NCBI RefSeq assembly: GCF_046602855.1
Contig: NZ_JBKINJ010000001.1
Coordinates: 310,001 to 374,000 of the forward strand
DNA length: 64,000 nt
Reading direction: 5' to 3'
Source: Gracilimonas sp046602855
GTDB lineage: Bacteria > Bacteroidota > Rhodothermia > Balneolales > Balneolaceae
The notes below the pieces were generated by a model. The model did no database searches. It worked only from the letters and a program-made list of their open reading frames with translations, and was not told the DNA's origin. The translations under genes and the position numbers were made by a program. Every line of letters starts with the position of its first letter. The stretch's first letter is position 1. Positions 53,336-62,655 of the stretch are shown one piece after another.

Positions 53336-56300
53336 TTATTCTGAAATTGAATTGAATTTATTTTTAAACCATTGCTTCGAATTTACACCTATATAGTACA
53401 TAGATGGAACCAGAAACAGGGTCAGGAAAGTGGCAAAACCGAGTCCGTAAATGATGGTCCATGCAAGGGGGCCCCAGAAACTTGCGTTATCTCCTCCAAA
53501 ATATAGGTTCGGTTCAAAGCTGGCGAAAAGGCCATAGAAATCAATATTGAGTCCGATAGCTAATGGTATCAATCCTAAAATTGTTGATGCGGCTGTAAGC
53601 AGAACCGGATTCAAACGTATGGAACCGCCTTCAATGACAGCTTCCTTAAGAGAAGTTCCTTCATTTCTAAGAATATCTATATAGTCGACCAGGATGATAC
53701 CGTTCTTGACCACAATACCTGCGACAGCAATGATACCCATTCCGGTGAGTACTACAGAAATATCCATGCCAAAAGTTGAAAATCCAATGAATACCCCAAT
53801 AAGACTAAACAACACTTGAGACATAATTATGAGTGGCTTGCCAATGGAGTTGAACTGTGCAACAAGGATAAGGAAAATGAGCATTACTGCTGATAGTAAG
53901 GCAACCATGAGAAACTGACTTGTTTCTGCTTGTTCTTCCTGTTCACCGGTAAGATTTACTTCGTATCCTTGAGGAATGTCGAAATTCTGCATGGCTTCGC
54001 GGATCTGTGCATTGATCTCATTGGCATTATAGCCGGTGAGAACGTTGGAAGACAGTGTGGCTACACGCTCCAGGTCAATTCTGTTGATGGCACCCACACT
54101 GTTTGATAAACGTGGCGTAGCTACGGCAGAGATGGGTATATACCCGGTTGGTGTACCAACTTTCATGTTCATGAGATCTATGATGTTGGAACGATCCTTT
54201 TCTAACAAACGAAGTGTTACATCATATTCATCCTCATCTTCTCGAAAGGTAGAAACCGGTTCACCCAATAGTGCTGTACGGATCGTACCTCCGATCTGAA
54301 TGTTGCTAATCCCATAGCTATTTGCCTTTTCATTATCTATATCCACAATGATCTCAGGATTATTTACCTGAAGGTCTGAACGGAGTTCTTCAATACCCTC
54401 GATATCCTGTTCCTGAATGAATGATTTGACGTTTTCAGTGAGGTTGATCAACTCTTCAAAACTTTCCCCGGTTATTTCAATGTTGATCGGCTTACCGGTT
54501 GGAGGACCGTTTTGTTCTTTTTCAACAGTTATAGTGGTATTTGGGATATTCTGAACGTTTTCGCGGATCTTATTAAGGATATCCTCGGTTGACTTGCCGT
54601 CTCTGTACTGATAATCCACAAATTCTACTGTTACCTTACTTTTGTTAGGTGATGGAGTCGGATCAATACTGTTTGGTGGATTTGCACCTATAGCCACATT
54701 GGATATCACCGATTTCACCATCGGATTATCTCGTCCTATCACATCATAAACGCGTTCTTCGATCTGTTGGTTTACACGATTTGTTTCATCAAGATCGGTA
54801 CCGGCAGGCATCTCGTTATACACATACACGAAATTAGGTTCACTCTCAGGGAAGAATACCACTTTAGGTGATACCACACCTAGCAGAATTATGCTGAACA
54901 CTAGGAATATAAAAGTTCCTCCCAGGGTGATCCATGGTCTCCAGCCAACAAGTAACCACGCGATCAGGTCATGGTATACAGATTGTATCTTTGGCAGGGT
55001 TTTCTCATTGAATTTGCGGATCAAAGGCTTCAGTACGAAACGTTCGAGTAACCAAAGCAGATAAAGGAATACCAGTAAATTGGCAACAAACAGCCCTCCG
55101 GTAAGGTAAAATATAATAGCAAGTACTCCAATCACACCGGATGCGATCCAGAGAAATTTATTGTCCTTAGGCTCTTCCTTTTTGGTGTGATCTTCATTTT
55201 CGTTCATGAACGAAACAGCAAACACAGGATTCATAACCAAAGCGACAATGAGAGAGGCAACAAGCGTCAAAATTATCGTAACCGGCAGGTAGAACATAAA
55301 TCTACCAATGATACCTCCCCAGAACAGAAGAGGGAAGAAAGGGGCAATGGTCGTAAGAGTTCCGGTAATAACGGGAAGGGCAATTTCACCCGCAGCTTTT
55401 TTGGCGGCTTCCATTTTACCCATTTCGCCCTTTGAAACATGCCGGTAAATATTTTCAACGATCACAATGGCGTTATCAACTACAATTCCCAATCCCAGAA
55501 TAAGAGCAAACAGCACAACAATATTGATCGAGAAATCAATAGTAGGCATAACTGTAAATGCAATGAGTGATGAGAGAGGGATCGCGAGGCCTACAAAAAT
55601 GGCATTTTGAACCCCCATGATGAACATGAGTACCAATACCACAAAGAAGAACCCGAGGATAACGGTGTTAAAGAGGTTCGAAACGCTATCCTTGGTATCC
55701 TGAGATTGGTCTCCAGTTATAGTGATATTTAAACTTTCAGGAAACTGATTCTCCTGTAATTCCTGAATAATAGCCATACTTGCTTCAGAGGTTTCAATCA
55801 GGTTACCGCCGCTCTTTTTCTTGACGTTGATCGTGATAACCGGTTCACCGTTTAGGCTGGCATAACTTTCACGGTCTGCAAAATCGTCTTCAATGGAAGC
55901 AATGTCCTTCAAATAAACATCATCACCTGCTGCATTCGATATGATGAGTTCTTCAAGGTCACCGGCTTCTTCAATTTCACCATCTACCCGAACGGAACGT
56001 TCCATGGTTCCGATCTCTAACTGGCCGGCAGAAATGGTCATGTTCTTACTCTGTACAGCCGTTCTGATATCGTTGAAGTTCAATCCAACAGCCTGCATTT
56101 TTTGAAGGTCCACATTGATCTGAATTTCACGCTCCAAAGCACCGATGATCTCTGCTTCGTTAACATCAGGCAAGCTTTCAATGCGATCCTGAATTTCATC
56201 AGCGAAACTTTTCAGTTCAACAAGATCAAAATTACCGGATAGGTTAATGTTCAGTATAGGTTGGTCATCAAGATTGAAATCGTTTACCTGTGGTTCCTGT

Positions 56301-56686
56301 GTCAGCTGAGTGGGTAATTCAGTTCTCGCCTTTTCAACTGCATCATTTACTTCCTGCTGAGCCACCAGTTTATCTTTTTCTGTGGTGAACTCAATAGTAA
56401 TTATGGAGACAGCCTGCTTGGAAACACTGCTGATCTTGTCAATTCCATCAATTCCCTGCAGTTCTTCCTCAATGGGGCGTGTAATAACGTTTTCAATATC
56501 GGCGGGAGAAGCTCCTGCATATATCGTTACGACGTTAAAAATGGGTATTTCAACCTCAGGAAACGACTCCTTTGGTAGTGTGATATAGGAATAGATACCT
56601 ATTATCGTGATCAATACCGTAAGCAGATAAACGGTAGTACGATTATTGATCGCAAGACTTGAGATCTTAAATTCTTTGAAATTCAT
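53336..56686 (-). CDS. RND efflux transporter permease subunit
   Basis: The 1116-residue inner-membrane pump has twelve membrane helices in two sets, two large periplasmic domains (residues about 40-340 and 630-900) and an extra insert in the middle with membrane segments (about 515-620). Key signs: NRTTVYLLTVLITIIGIYSY at the start, LGLGIVVDNAIVIVENIYRH in helix 4, AKKAAGEIALPVITGTLTTI and GMGIIAVAGIVVKNGIILVD. One Asp of the usual Asp pair in helix 4 is Asn (VVDNA), a common variant in AcrB/MdtB-like members of this phylum. It is the last gene of the tetR-tolC-adaptor-RND operon. Confidence 0.95.
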   Translation of the reverse strand: MNFKEFKISSLAINNRTTVYLLTVLITIIGIYSYITLPKESFPEVEIPIFNVVTIYAGASPADIENVITRPIEEELQGIDGIDKISSVSKQAVSIITIEFTTEKDKLVAQQEVNDAVEKARTELPTQLTQEPQVNDFNLDDQPILNINLSGNFDLVELKSFADEIQDRIESLPDVNEAEIIGALEREIQINVDLQKMQAVGLNFNDIRTAVQSKNMTISAGQLEIGTMERSVRVDGEIEEAGDLEELIISNAAGDDVYLKDIASIEDDFADRESYASLNGEPVITINVKKKSGGNLIETSEASMAIIQELQENQFPESLNITITGDQSQDTKDSVSNLFNTVILGFFFVVLVLMFIMGVQNAIFVGLAIPLSSLIAFTVMPTIDFSINIVVLFALILGLGIVVDNAIVIVENIYRHVSKGEMGKMEAAKKAAGEIALPVITGTLTTIAPFFPLLFWGGIIGRFMFYLPVTIILTLVASLIVALVMNPVFAVSFMNENEDHTKKEEPKDNKFLWIASGVIGVLAIIFYLTGGLFVANLLVFLYLLWLLERFVLKPLIRKFNEKTLPKIQSVYHDLIAWLLVGWRPWITLGGTFIFLVFSIILLGVVSPKVVFFPESEPNFVYVYNEMPAGTDLDETNRVNQQIEERVYDVIGRDNPMVKSVISNVAIGANPPNSIDPTPSPNKSKVTVEFVDYQYRDGKSTEDILNKIRENVQNIPNTTITVEKEQNGPPTGKPINIEITGESFEELINLTENVKSFIQEQDIEGIEELRSDLQVNNPEIIVDIDNEKANSYGISNIQIGGTIRTALLGEPVSTFREDEDEYDVTLRLLEKDRSNIIDLMNMKVGTPTGYIPISAVATPRLSNSVGAINRIDLERVATLSSNVLTGYNANEINAQIREAMQNFDIPQGYEVNLTGEQEEQAETSQFLMVALLSAVMLIFLILVAQFNSIGKPLIIMSQVLFSLIGVFIGFSTFGMDISVVLTGMGIIAVAGIVVKNGIILVDYIDILRNEGTSLKEAVIEGGSIRLNPVLLTAASTILGLIPLAIGLNIDFYGLFASFEPNLYFGGDNASFWGPLAWTIIYGLGFATFLTLFLVPSMYYIGVNSKQWFKNKFNSISE

Positions 56687-56710
56687 CTTCTGTTATTCAG
56701 TTCTGAGCTG

Positions 56711-57766
56711 TTAATTTTCTTGTATTGTAATGGGTGAACCATCAGACAGGTTTGCATATCCTGCTGTTATCAATAGGTCTCCGACATTTAAGCCGTCTGT
56801 GACTACCAGGTCATTTCCATAATTGAGTCCCGTGGTTACTTCTTTATTTCTTGCTATCCAGCCATTTTCAGTTTCCTCAGCTATAAATACAAATTTGATG
56901 TTGTTAGCTTGCTGAACTGAATTCACAGGTACTACAATTTGATCTTCAAGTTTTGTGTCATTGATGCTGACTCTCGCCATCATGTTTGGTCTTATACCTT
57001 CCACAACACCGGGCAGATAAATTTCAACGCCGAATGTCCGATTCGAAGGATTGATAGCTCTACTTACCACATCCACTCTTTTTTGAACTGAAGTATTGAG
57101 ACTTGGAAAAGTGATCTCAACGCTGTCTGTTTCATTTACGCGCATGATGTAAGCTTCTGAAACCTCAGTGGTTACTTTAAGGGCATCAGAATTTGAGATC
57201 TGAAATACCGGCAGGGTAGGGCCTACAGTTTCTCCAACTTTAAGGTCAACTCTATCTACTGTCCCAGAAATGGTCGCCCGTATGGTATAGAAATCATATT
57301 GTTCTTTTAAACTGGCAAACTGACTTTTTGCAGATTCGAACTGTGTTTTAGCCTGTAGAAATTCCACTTCCGAACCTATGTTTTGTTCTCGTAGATTTTG
57401 CTGACGTTTAAATAGTGTTTTTGCCAGCTCCAGCTGCGTTTCAGCCTGATTTAGTTGATTCCGGGTGATCTCTCCATCAAGCTCGGCCAGTACATCACCT
57501 TTGTTAACTTGTTGACCGGCACGAACCAGGATCTCTTCTACTGTAGCAGAAGCCTTTGGGGTGATCATAATGGTCTTGTCTGACTCAACATCCCCCTGAA
57601 CGTTTATATAATGCTTAAATGTAGAAGGCTCTATCTCACTTAAGTAAACAGGCGTACTGCGACGATTTTCATCTTCTCCATTTCCCTGGTCACCATTGCC
57701 ACATGCAGTGGCAAATAAGAATAATGCTAATATCGATAATTGAAATTTCATGCTAAATATTTTCAT
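56711..57766 (-). CDS. RND efflux periplasmic adaptor lipoprotein
   Basis: From ATG 57766, one base after the TolC stop (TAAGATG), the product is 351 residues. It is a lipoprotein (LFATAC, Cys22) of the membrane-fusion family: biotinyl-lipoyl half-motif VEEILVRAGQQVNKGDVLAE, a helical hairpin (residues about 105-160, QLELAKTLFKRQQNLREQN), IRATISGTVDRVDLKVGETV, and beta-barrel parts to SDGSPITIQEN. It links the pump to the outer-membrane channel. Gene order and spacing show a single operon. Confidence 0.94.
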   Translation of the reverse strand: MKIFSMKFQLSILALFLFATACGNGDQGNGEDENRRSTPVYLSEIEPSTFKHYINVQGDVESDKTIMITPKASATVEEILVRAGQQVNKGDVLAELDGEITRNQLNQAETQLELAKTLFKRQQNLREQNIGSEVEFLQAKTQFESAKSQFASLKEQYDFYTIRATISGTVDRVDLKVGETVGPTLPVFQISNSDALKVTTEVSEAYIMRVNETDSVEITFPSLNTSVQKRVDVVSRAINPSNRTFGVEIYLPGVVEGIRPNMMARVSINDTKLEDQIVVPVNSVQQANNIKFVFIAEETENGWIARNKEVTTGLNYGNDLVVTDGLNVGDLLITAGYANLSDGSPITIQEN

Positions 57767-57767
57767 C

Positions 57768-59279
57768 TTATTTGAGTTCAATTTTTTCTTTTATGTCTTG
57801 AATATCCTGGCTTACAAATGGAACCTGACCGATTGCCTGATCATATTGTGCCTTGGCTGAGAGGTATCCGGATACCATTTGTGCATAATTGTTTTCTGCT
57901 TGCCTCAGTTGCAGGTCTGCGTCTGTGACTTCTTGTTGAGTACCCACGCCATTTTGATAACGAATCAATGCTCTTTCATAGCCGCGTTCTGCCTGCTTCA
58001 ATGCTTTCATAAGAGCATCGCTGGTCTGAAGAGCCTGTCTTACACCTTGTTTGGCAGAATAGATCTCATTATTGGCAGTTTGTTGAGCCTGATATAATTG
58101 TAGTTCTGTATCTTTGATTTGGATCTTGGATCGTTGAATTGCCGCATCGCGACTGAACCCCTGAAATATTGGAAGCTGAACCCCGAGTGTTAGGGTTTGA
58201 GCTCTTGCCCGGGTTTCTTCAGTTCCGAAGAAAACAGGCTTTCCCCTTTGTGAGGCTGTCCAGTTCAAACCGTAGTTTGCAAAAACAGTTGGCAGATATG
58301 AACTGCGCTGGGCATCAAGTTGCTTTCCCTGCAGTTGTTTTTGGATGTTGAGTACCCTTAGGTCGCCCCTAAGATCGAATGCCTGTTCAATCTCAGGTGA
58401 ATGAGTGGTTAGAACAAGGGGAGTCATAGAGTCGATATCGCGTAATTCTTTATTTACAGGATCAGTGGCTGTGTTAGGTTCGATCTTATATTCACCCAGA
58501 TTGCCCTTCACATCTATAGAAAGCTGAACCGGAAGCCCCATTACATCAAGTAATTCACGAAGTGCTTCATCTACAGCAAATTCTGCTTGTGTGAGTAGTG
58601 GTTCTAAATTGCTGAGCTGAACCTCTAGCTGAAGAACCGCATAATCATCAGTAAAACCCTGTTCAAATAATTTTTTTGTATCCTCAAGGTTTTCCTTCAC
58701 CCGGTCGATCTGACTTTGTACCAAACGCAACTGTTCTTTGGCTACGAGTGCCTGATAGTAGGTGATCCGAGTTTGTGTTACAATACCCTGTGCTGAAGCA
58801 CGCATGCCTTCAGATTGAGCGGCTTTATATAGCTCTGAGCTGCTAATACCTACAAAAGCTTGGCCGCTAAATATAGTTTGTGAAACCGTGAAACCACCCT
58901 GCCAATTATTATCCGTTCCAAAGGCAACCGGTATCAGGTCATTGGGATCGGCATTTTGGTCAAAGATGATTGCGGGTATAAAGTTGACGGGTACTTCAAG
59001 GTTGCGGGTGTAATTGGCAGAGGCTGAGATTTCAGGCATCACATTACTCCAGGCATTTCGGACCTGTTGATCAGCATCTCTAACTGAAAGTAGAGAGCGC
59101 TTCATTTGCGTATTATTTGCAAGTGAGATCTGAATAGCCTGACGCAGATCTAAAGTCTGTGTTTCTGCTGATCGAAGTTCTGGATTCTCCTGTGCTTTGG
59201 ATGTAGAAAGTAACCCAATACTGAATATAGCTATTAACACTCCGGTCATATACGCGGAATGACGTAAGAATTGATTCAT
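57768..59279 (-). CDS. TolC-family outer-membrane efflux channel
   Basis: Using ATG 59279, the 503-residue protein begins with a signal peptide (MNQFLRHSAYMTGVLIAIFS... to KAQ). The frame opens upstream at a TTG (59315), but the leading residues are not signal-like. Two long coiled-coil hairpins typical of outer-membrane efflux proteins are visible (LRQAIQISLANNTQMKRSL, YYQALVAKEQLRLVQSQIDR, GYERALIRYQNGVGTQQEV, AENNYAQMVSGYLSAKAQYD). It is the outlet of the tripartite pump encoded next to it. Confidence 0.93.
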   Translation of the reverse strand: MNQFLRHSAYMTGVLIAIFSIGLLSTSKAQENPELRSAETQTLDLRQAIQISLANNTQMKRSLLSVRDADQQVRNAWSNVMPEISASANYTRNLEVPVNFIPAIIFDQNADPNDLIPVAFGTDNNWQGGFTVSQTIFSGQAFVGISSSELYKAAQSEGMRASAQGIVTQTRITYYQALVAKEQLRLVQSQIDRVKENLEDTKKLFEQGFTDDYAVLQLEVQLSNLEPLLTQAEFAVDEALRELLDVMGLPVQLSIDVKGNLGEYKIEPNTATDPVNKELRDIDSMTPLVLTTHSPEIEQAFDLRGDLRVLNIQKQLQGKQLDAQRSSYLPTVFANYGLNWTASQRGKPVFFGTEETRARAQTLTLGVQLPIFQGFSRDAAIQRSKIQIKDTELQLYQAQQTANNEIYSAKQGVRQALQTSDALMKALKQAERGYERALIRYQNGVGTQQEVTDADLQLRQAENNYAQMVSGYLSAKAQYDQAIGQVPFVSQDIQDIKEKIELK

Positions 59280-59335
59280 GACTTTAAGTTGATTGTTAAA
59301 ATGATGTTTTGACAATTTCCATGTGAACCTGATGA

Positions 59336-59980
59336 TTATTTCTGGCTGAATTGAACCATTAAAAATTGGTCCATGAGTTCGCTAAGTGATAATTCCTGTT
59401 CTTTGAAGATCTTGGTACCCTGATTTTTATTATCTAAAATGTAAAATTGAAGTATACCCCTCATTTGAAAACCGATCTGAAGAGTCAGTAATTTTGGGTC
59501 CAATTGTGTAGAAATACTGCCATCCTGAATTCCGATCTGTATGGCTTTTACCATCAGCATATTTAGTTCATTTTCAATATGAATGCATTTTTCAGCAATA
59601 GAGGATTCCTGTTCGTTTTCGGATGAATCGGAATTTCGATACAACATCATGGCCTTTGTAAAAGTGATATTCTCCTGGATCATATCCAGGAATGAAAAAA
59701 CCATGCCTTTAACCAGTTCCGAACCAGGCCGATCCTGTTGAAGTGCGTTGAGGAATTCCTGATGTAAAGATTGAAGTGCGCTCTTCTTTATTGCTTGATA
59801 AAGACTAGATTTATCTTTGTAATACAAGTATAGTGTACCTTTGCTCAACTCGGCTTTTTCAGCAATCTCGTCCATCGTCGTTTTTTCGAAACCCTGTCGG
59901 CCGGTCAGTTCAATTGCGGCACTCAGAATTTGATCCCTGCGGCGGTGTTTTTCTCGCTCTTTTCGTTCTTTTATTCCCAT
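59336..59980 (-). CDS. TetR family regulator of the efflux operon
   Basis: The 214-residue protein has a TetR N-terminal DNA-binding domain (RRDQILSAAIELTGRQGFEK, TTMDEIAEKAELSKGTLYLY, YKDKSSLYQAIKKSAL) and a helical ligand-binding C-terminal part. It heads the operon tetR-tolC-adaptor-RND on the minus strand, the usual self-repressed arrangement. A palindromic site covers its start (59980-60000). Inducer is unknown. Confidence 0.94.
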   Translation of the reverse strand: MGIKERKEREKHRRRDQILSAAIELTGRQGFEKTTMDEIAEKAELSKGTLYLYYKDKSSLYQAIKKSALQSLHQEFLNALQQDRPGSELVKGMVFSFLDMIQENITFTKAMMLYRNSDSSENEQESSIAEKCIHIENELNMLMVKAIQIGIQDGSISTQLDPKLLTLQIGFQMRGILQFYILDNKNQGTKIFKEQELSLSELMDQFLMVQFSQK

Positions 59981-60000
59981 TTACTGACTCACGGTCATTA
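59980..60000. promoter_or_regulatory. Candidate TetR operator at the efflux operon start
   Basis: TTACTGACTCACGGTCATTA and the following A form an inverted repeat with half-sites TTAnTGAC and GTCAnTAA around five central bases. It covers the ribosome-binding region and first base of the tetR gene, a position suited to autorepression. Palindromy and position are seen; binding is inferred. Confidence 0.55.
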
Positions 60001-60459
60001 AAAAATATTATTCAACATTGTAAGCTATACTTGCATGCATTTGAAAACGAAAATTACGAAGAATAGTTTCAATTAATCCAATCTGGTCCCAATTTAGGTT
60101 CTTCTGTTATTATAAGGCCACAAAACACTTTCATAAAGTATTTAAAGCAAGTAAAAGCGTTTTCAATAATTGGAATGTCGGTTCATTATTTTAATAATAT
60201 AGGTTGGCCTAATGATAAAATATTGAACGAAGGGTCAGTTTTTGTGCGAGGGTTTAATAGTGGCGTGGATATAATTTGCTTATATGTTTTCTGAGCTCCT
60301 TTAATCAATTACCGGTAATACCTGAAGGGGCTAAGCCACGTAACTGCTTTTGTCAAATAATTACTTAAAGTTCTCTTTAGCCATTTCCCTCTTTTAGGCT
60401 TATATTTTCTACCCACTTACTCACTCATAAAACGAATTTTTAAAAAAGGGAAATAAATT
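60001..60459. other. Gene-free interval upstream of the aldolase gene
   Basis: No ORF here looks coding. The left part must include the efflux operon promoter (minus strand), the right end the aldolase promoter; TATATTTT near 60402 is a weak -7 candidate. AAAAAAGGGAAA before 60460 serves as a purine-rich ribosome-binding region. Nothing else stands out. Confidence 0.5.
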
Positions 60460-61536
60460 ATGTCACTTGGAATTAACAGTATCGAAGAACTACTTGGAGA
60501 TGAGGCTTCCGAACTCTTAGAGCATAAATGTGAAACCATCAGTAAAGACAGATTGATCAAACCATCTGCCTCTTATGTAGATGACGTGTGGTATCATTCC
60601 GACCGAAATAACAGGGTACTTCAGAATTTACAAAGACTTCTTAATACTGGTCGTTTAGGCGGCACCGGTTACCTGTCTATCCTTCCTGTAGATCAGGGTA
60701 TTGAGCACTCAGCCGGAGCTTCATTTGCCAAGAACCCGGATTACTTTGATCCGGAACATATTGTAAATCTTGCTATGGAAGCGGGGTGTAATGCAGTTGC
60801 TTCTACATTCGGAGCTCTAGCATCAGTTTCAAGAAAATACGCACACAAGATTCCCTTTGTGGTTAAGATCAATCACAATGAACTTTTGACCTACCCTAAT
60901 AATTATGATCAGATTATGTTTGGAACGATCGATCAGGCTTACGATATGGGGGCAGCCGCTGTTGGTGCTACTATCTATTTTGGATCAGAAGAATCAAACC
61001 GACAAATACAGGAAGTAGCGCAGGCATTTGCTTATGCTCATGAATTAGGAATGGCGACCATATTATGGTGCTATACAAGAAATAACGCATTCAAAGTGGA
61101 TGGTGTCGATTATCATTCTTCAGCCGACCTTACCGGACAAGCAAATCATATTGGCTCCACTCTCGGTGCCGATATTGTGAAGCAAAAACAACCAACTAAC
61201 AATGGTGGTTACAAAGCGCTGAACTCCGGTGATTCCAGCTACGGAAAACTTGACGAGCGCATCTACACAGAACTGACATCTGATAACCCAATAGATCTGA
61301 CTCGCTACCAGGTAGCTAATAGTTTCATGGGTCGTGCCGGTCTGATAAATTCAGGTGGTGCTTCAGGTGAAAACGACTTTGCCGATGCCGTTAAAACTGC
61401 TATTATCAATAAGAGAGCAGGCGGTATGGGACTTATCAGTGGTCGAAAATCTTTTCAAAGACCATTGGATGAAGGCGTAAAACTTCTGAATATGATTCAG
61501 GACGTTTATCTTAACGACGAGATCACCCTGGCATAA
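60460..61536 (+). CDS. fbaB: Class I fructose-bisphosphate aldolase (DhnA/FbaB type)
   Basis: The 358-residue protein should cleave fructose 1,6-bisphosphate by Schiff-base chemistry. Family marks are LPVDQGIEHSAGASFAKNPD, EAGCNAVASTFGALASVSRK, IPFVVKINHNELLTYP, MGAAAVGATIYFGSEESN, ILWCYTRNNAF and GADIVKQKQPTNNGG, which should hold the Schiff-base Lys, then FMGRAGLINSGGASG. It is monocistronic, with a strong terminator directly behind. Confidence 0.94.
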   Translation: MSLGINSIEELLGDEASELLEHKCETISKDRLIKPSASYVDDVWYHSDRNNRVLQNLQRLLNTGRLGGTGYLSILPVDQGIEHSAGASFAKNPDYFDPEHIVNLAMEAGCNAVASTFGALASVSRKYAHKIPFVVKINHNELLTYPNNYDQIMFGTIDQAYDMGAAAVGATIYFGSEESNRQIQEVAQAFAYAHELGMATILWCYTRNNAFKVDGVDYHSSADLTGQANHIGSTLGADIVKQKQPTNNGGYKALNSGDSSYGKLDERIYTELTSDNPIDLTRYQVANSFMGRAGLINSGGASGENDFADAVKTAIINKRAGGMGLISGRKSFQRPLDEGVKLLNMIQDVYLNDEITLA

Positions 61537-61555
61537 AATCGCCTCAAATCTTATC

Positions 61556-61589
61556 AGCCTTGCAGGCCCTCACCTGCAAGGCTTTTTTT
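61556..61589 (+). terminator. Intrinsic terminator after the aldolase gene
   Basis: AGCCTTGCAGG (61556-61566) pairs perfectly with CCTGCAAGGCT (61573-61583), six-base loop, followed by seven T. Confidence 0.93.
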
Positions 61590-61613
61590 ATCCTTCTCAC
61601 AAATTCATAATAA

Positions 61614-62654
61614 TTGAGTTCTGAGCACAAACATATAAGACAACCTCAGTCGTTATTTTCACGGAAATATTTGATCATCTCTATATTTCTGAGTTTGGTG
61701 ACAATGGGAGCTGTAATTTATTGGACCTATACTCCAGGTGTGTTAAAACATCTTGCCCCTAAAAGGCTTCCGGGATTAGGAATAGCTGTTGTGGTATCCT
61801 TACTTCGCGTATGGTTCTCAGCAGCTAAGATCAGGTTTCTGGCTGATAAGCAGCTTAGTTGGTTTGCTTCCATCAGAGTGGTCTTAGCATGGGATTTTAC
61901 CTCTGCTGTCACTCCTTCAACTATAGGTGGGGCGCCAATGGCTACCTATGCAATGACCAAGGAAGGGCTTAAGCTGGGTGACTCTGGGGCAATCATACTA
62001 TACGGAGTACTGCTCGATCAGCTATGGTTTGCTATGGCGATCCCGATCTTATTGTTTGCTGGAATATTTTATGAAGTGGTTCCGTCTGAAATAGGTTTGG
62101 TTGGCGACGTCTCGATGTGGCTGCTTTACCTTGGACTTTTAAGCTATGCAAGTTTGCTCGCTTACGGGGTTTTGGTAAATCCATCTGCTATCAAAAAAGT
62201 AGTTAAGGTAGTCTTTAAACTGCCTATCCTCAGAAAAATGAATGATAAGATAGAGATAGAAGCAGAGAATCTTGAGGAATATGCACATCAGCTCAGAAAG
62301 AAGCCATTCAGCTTTTTGTTGAAAGCCTTCTTTTTATCGACCATGTCCTGGTTAATGAGAATTGCACTGCCAACAATTGTGGTTCTTAGTTTACTGCCGG
62401 CTCCGGAAGTACTGTCGGTCTTGCGAAGTTTAGCGATGAATCTGGCGTTCCTTGTTGTTCCAACACCGGGAGGAAGTGGAGGTGTTGAGGGCCTTTTTGT
62501 ACTATTCCAGGGACCATTGATCTCCCGTGAAGGATTTATTGGTCTGGCAGTTTTTCTATGGAGGATCATAAGTTATTATATAAGCATAGGACTTGGAATT
62601 ATGGCAACCACTTGGTACGTGAACCAAAAGGTTGCGGAAATTAAAAAGGACTAG
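61614..62654 (+). CDS. Lysylphosphatidylglycerol synthase TM-domain/flippase-like membrane protein
   Basis: The 346-residue integral membrane protein has about eight helices (IISIFLSLVTMGAVIYW, LGIAVVVSLLRVWFSAAKI, LLDQLWFAMAIPILLFAGIF). The motif AWDFTSAVTPSTIGGAPMAT and the C-terminal FLVVPTPGGSGGVEGLF are typical of the UPF0104/YbhN-like family related to the membrane half of MprF. The best start is a TTG at 61614, because the first ATG (61704) would cut the first membrane helix. Its stop is one base from the radA start. Function in lipid flipping is inferred from the family. Confidence 0.87.
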   Translation: MSSEHKHIRQPQSLFSRKYLIISIFLSLVTMGAVIYWTYTPGVLKHLAPKRLPGLGIAVVVSLLRVWFSAAKIRFLADKQLSWFASIRVVLAWDFTSAVTPSTIGGAPMATYAMTKEGLKLGDSGAIILYGVLLDQLWFAMAIPILLFAGIFYEVVPSEIGLVGDVSMWLLYLGLLSYASLLAYGVLVNPSAIKKVVKVVFKLPILRKMNDKIEIEAENLEEYAHQLRKKPFSFLLKAFFLSTMSWLMRIALPTIVVLSLLPAPEVLSVLRSLAMNLAFLVVPTPGGSGGVEGLFVLFQGPLISREGFIGLAVFLWRIISYYISIGLGIMATTWYVNQKVAEIKKD

Positions 62655-62655
62655 A

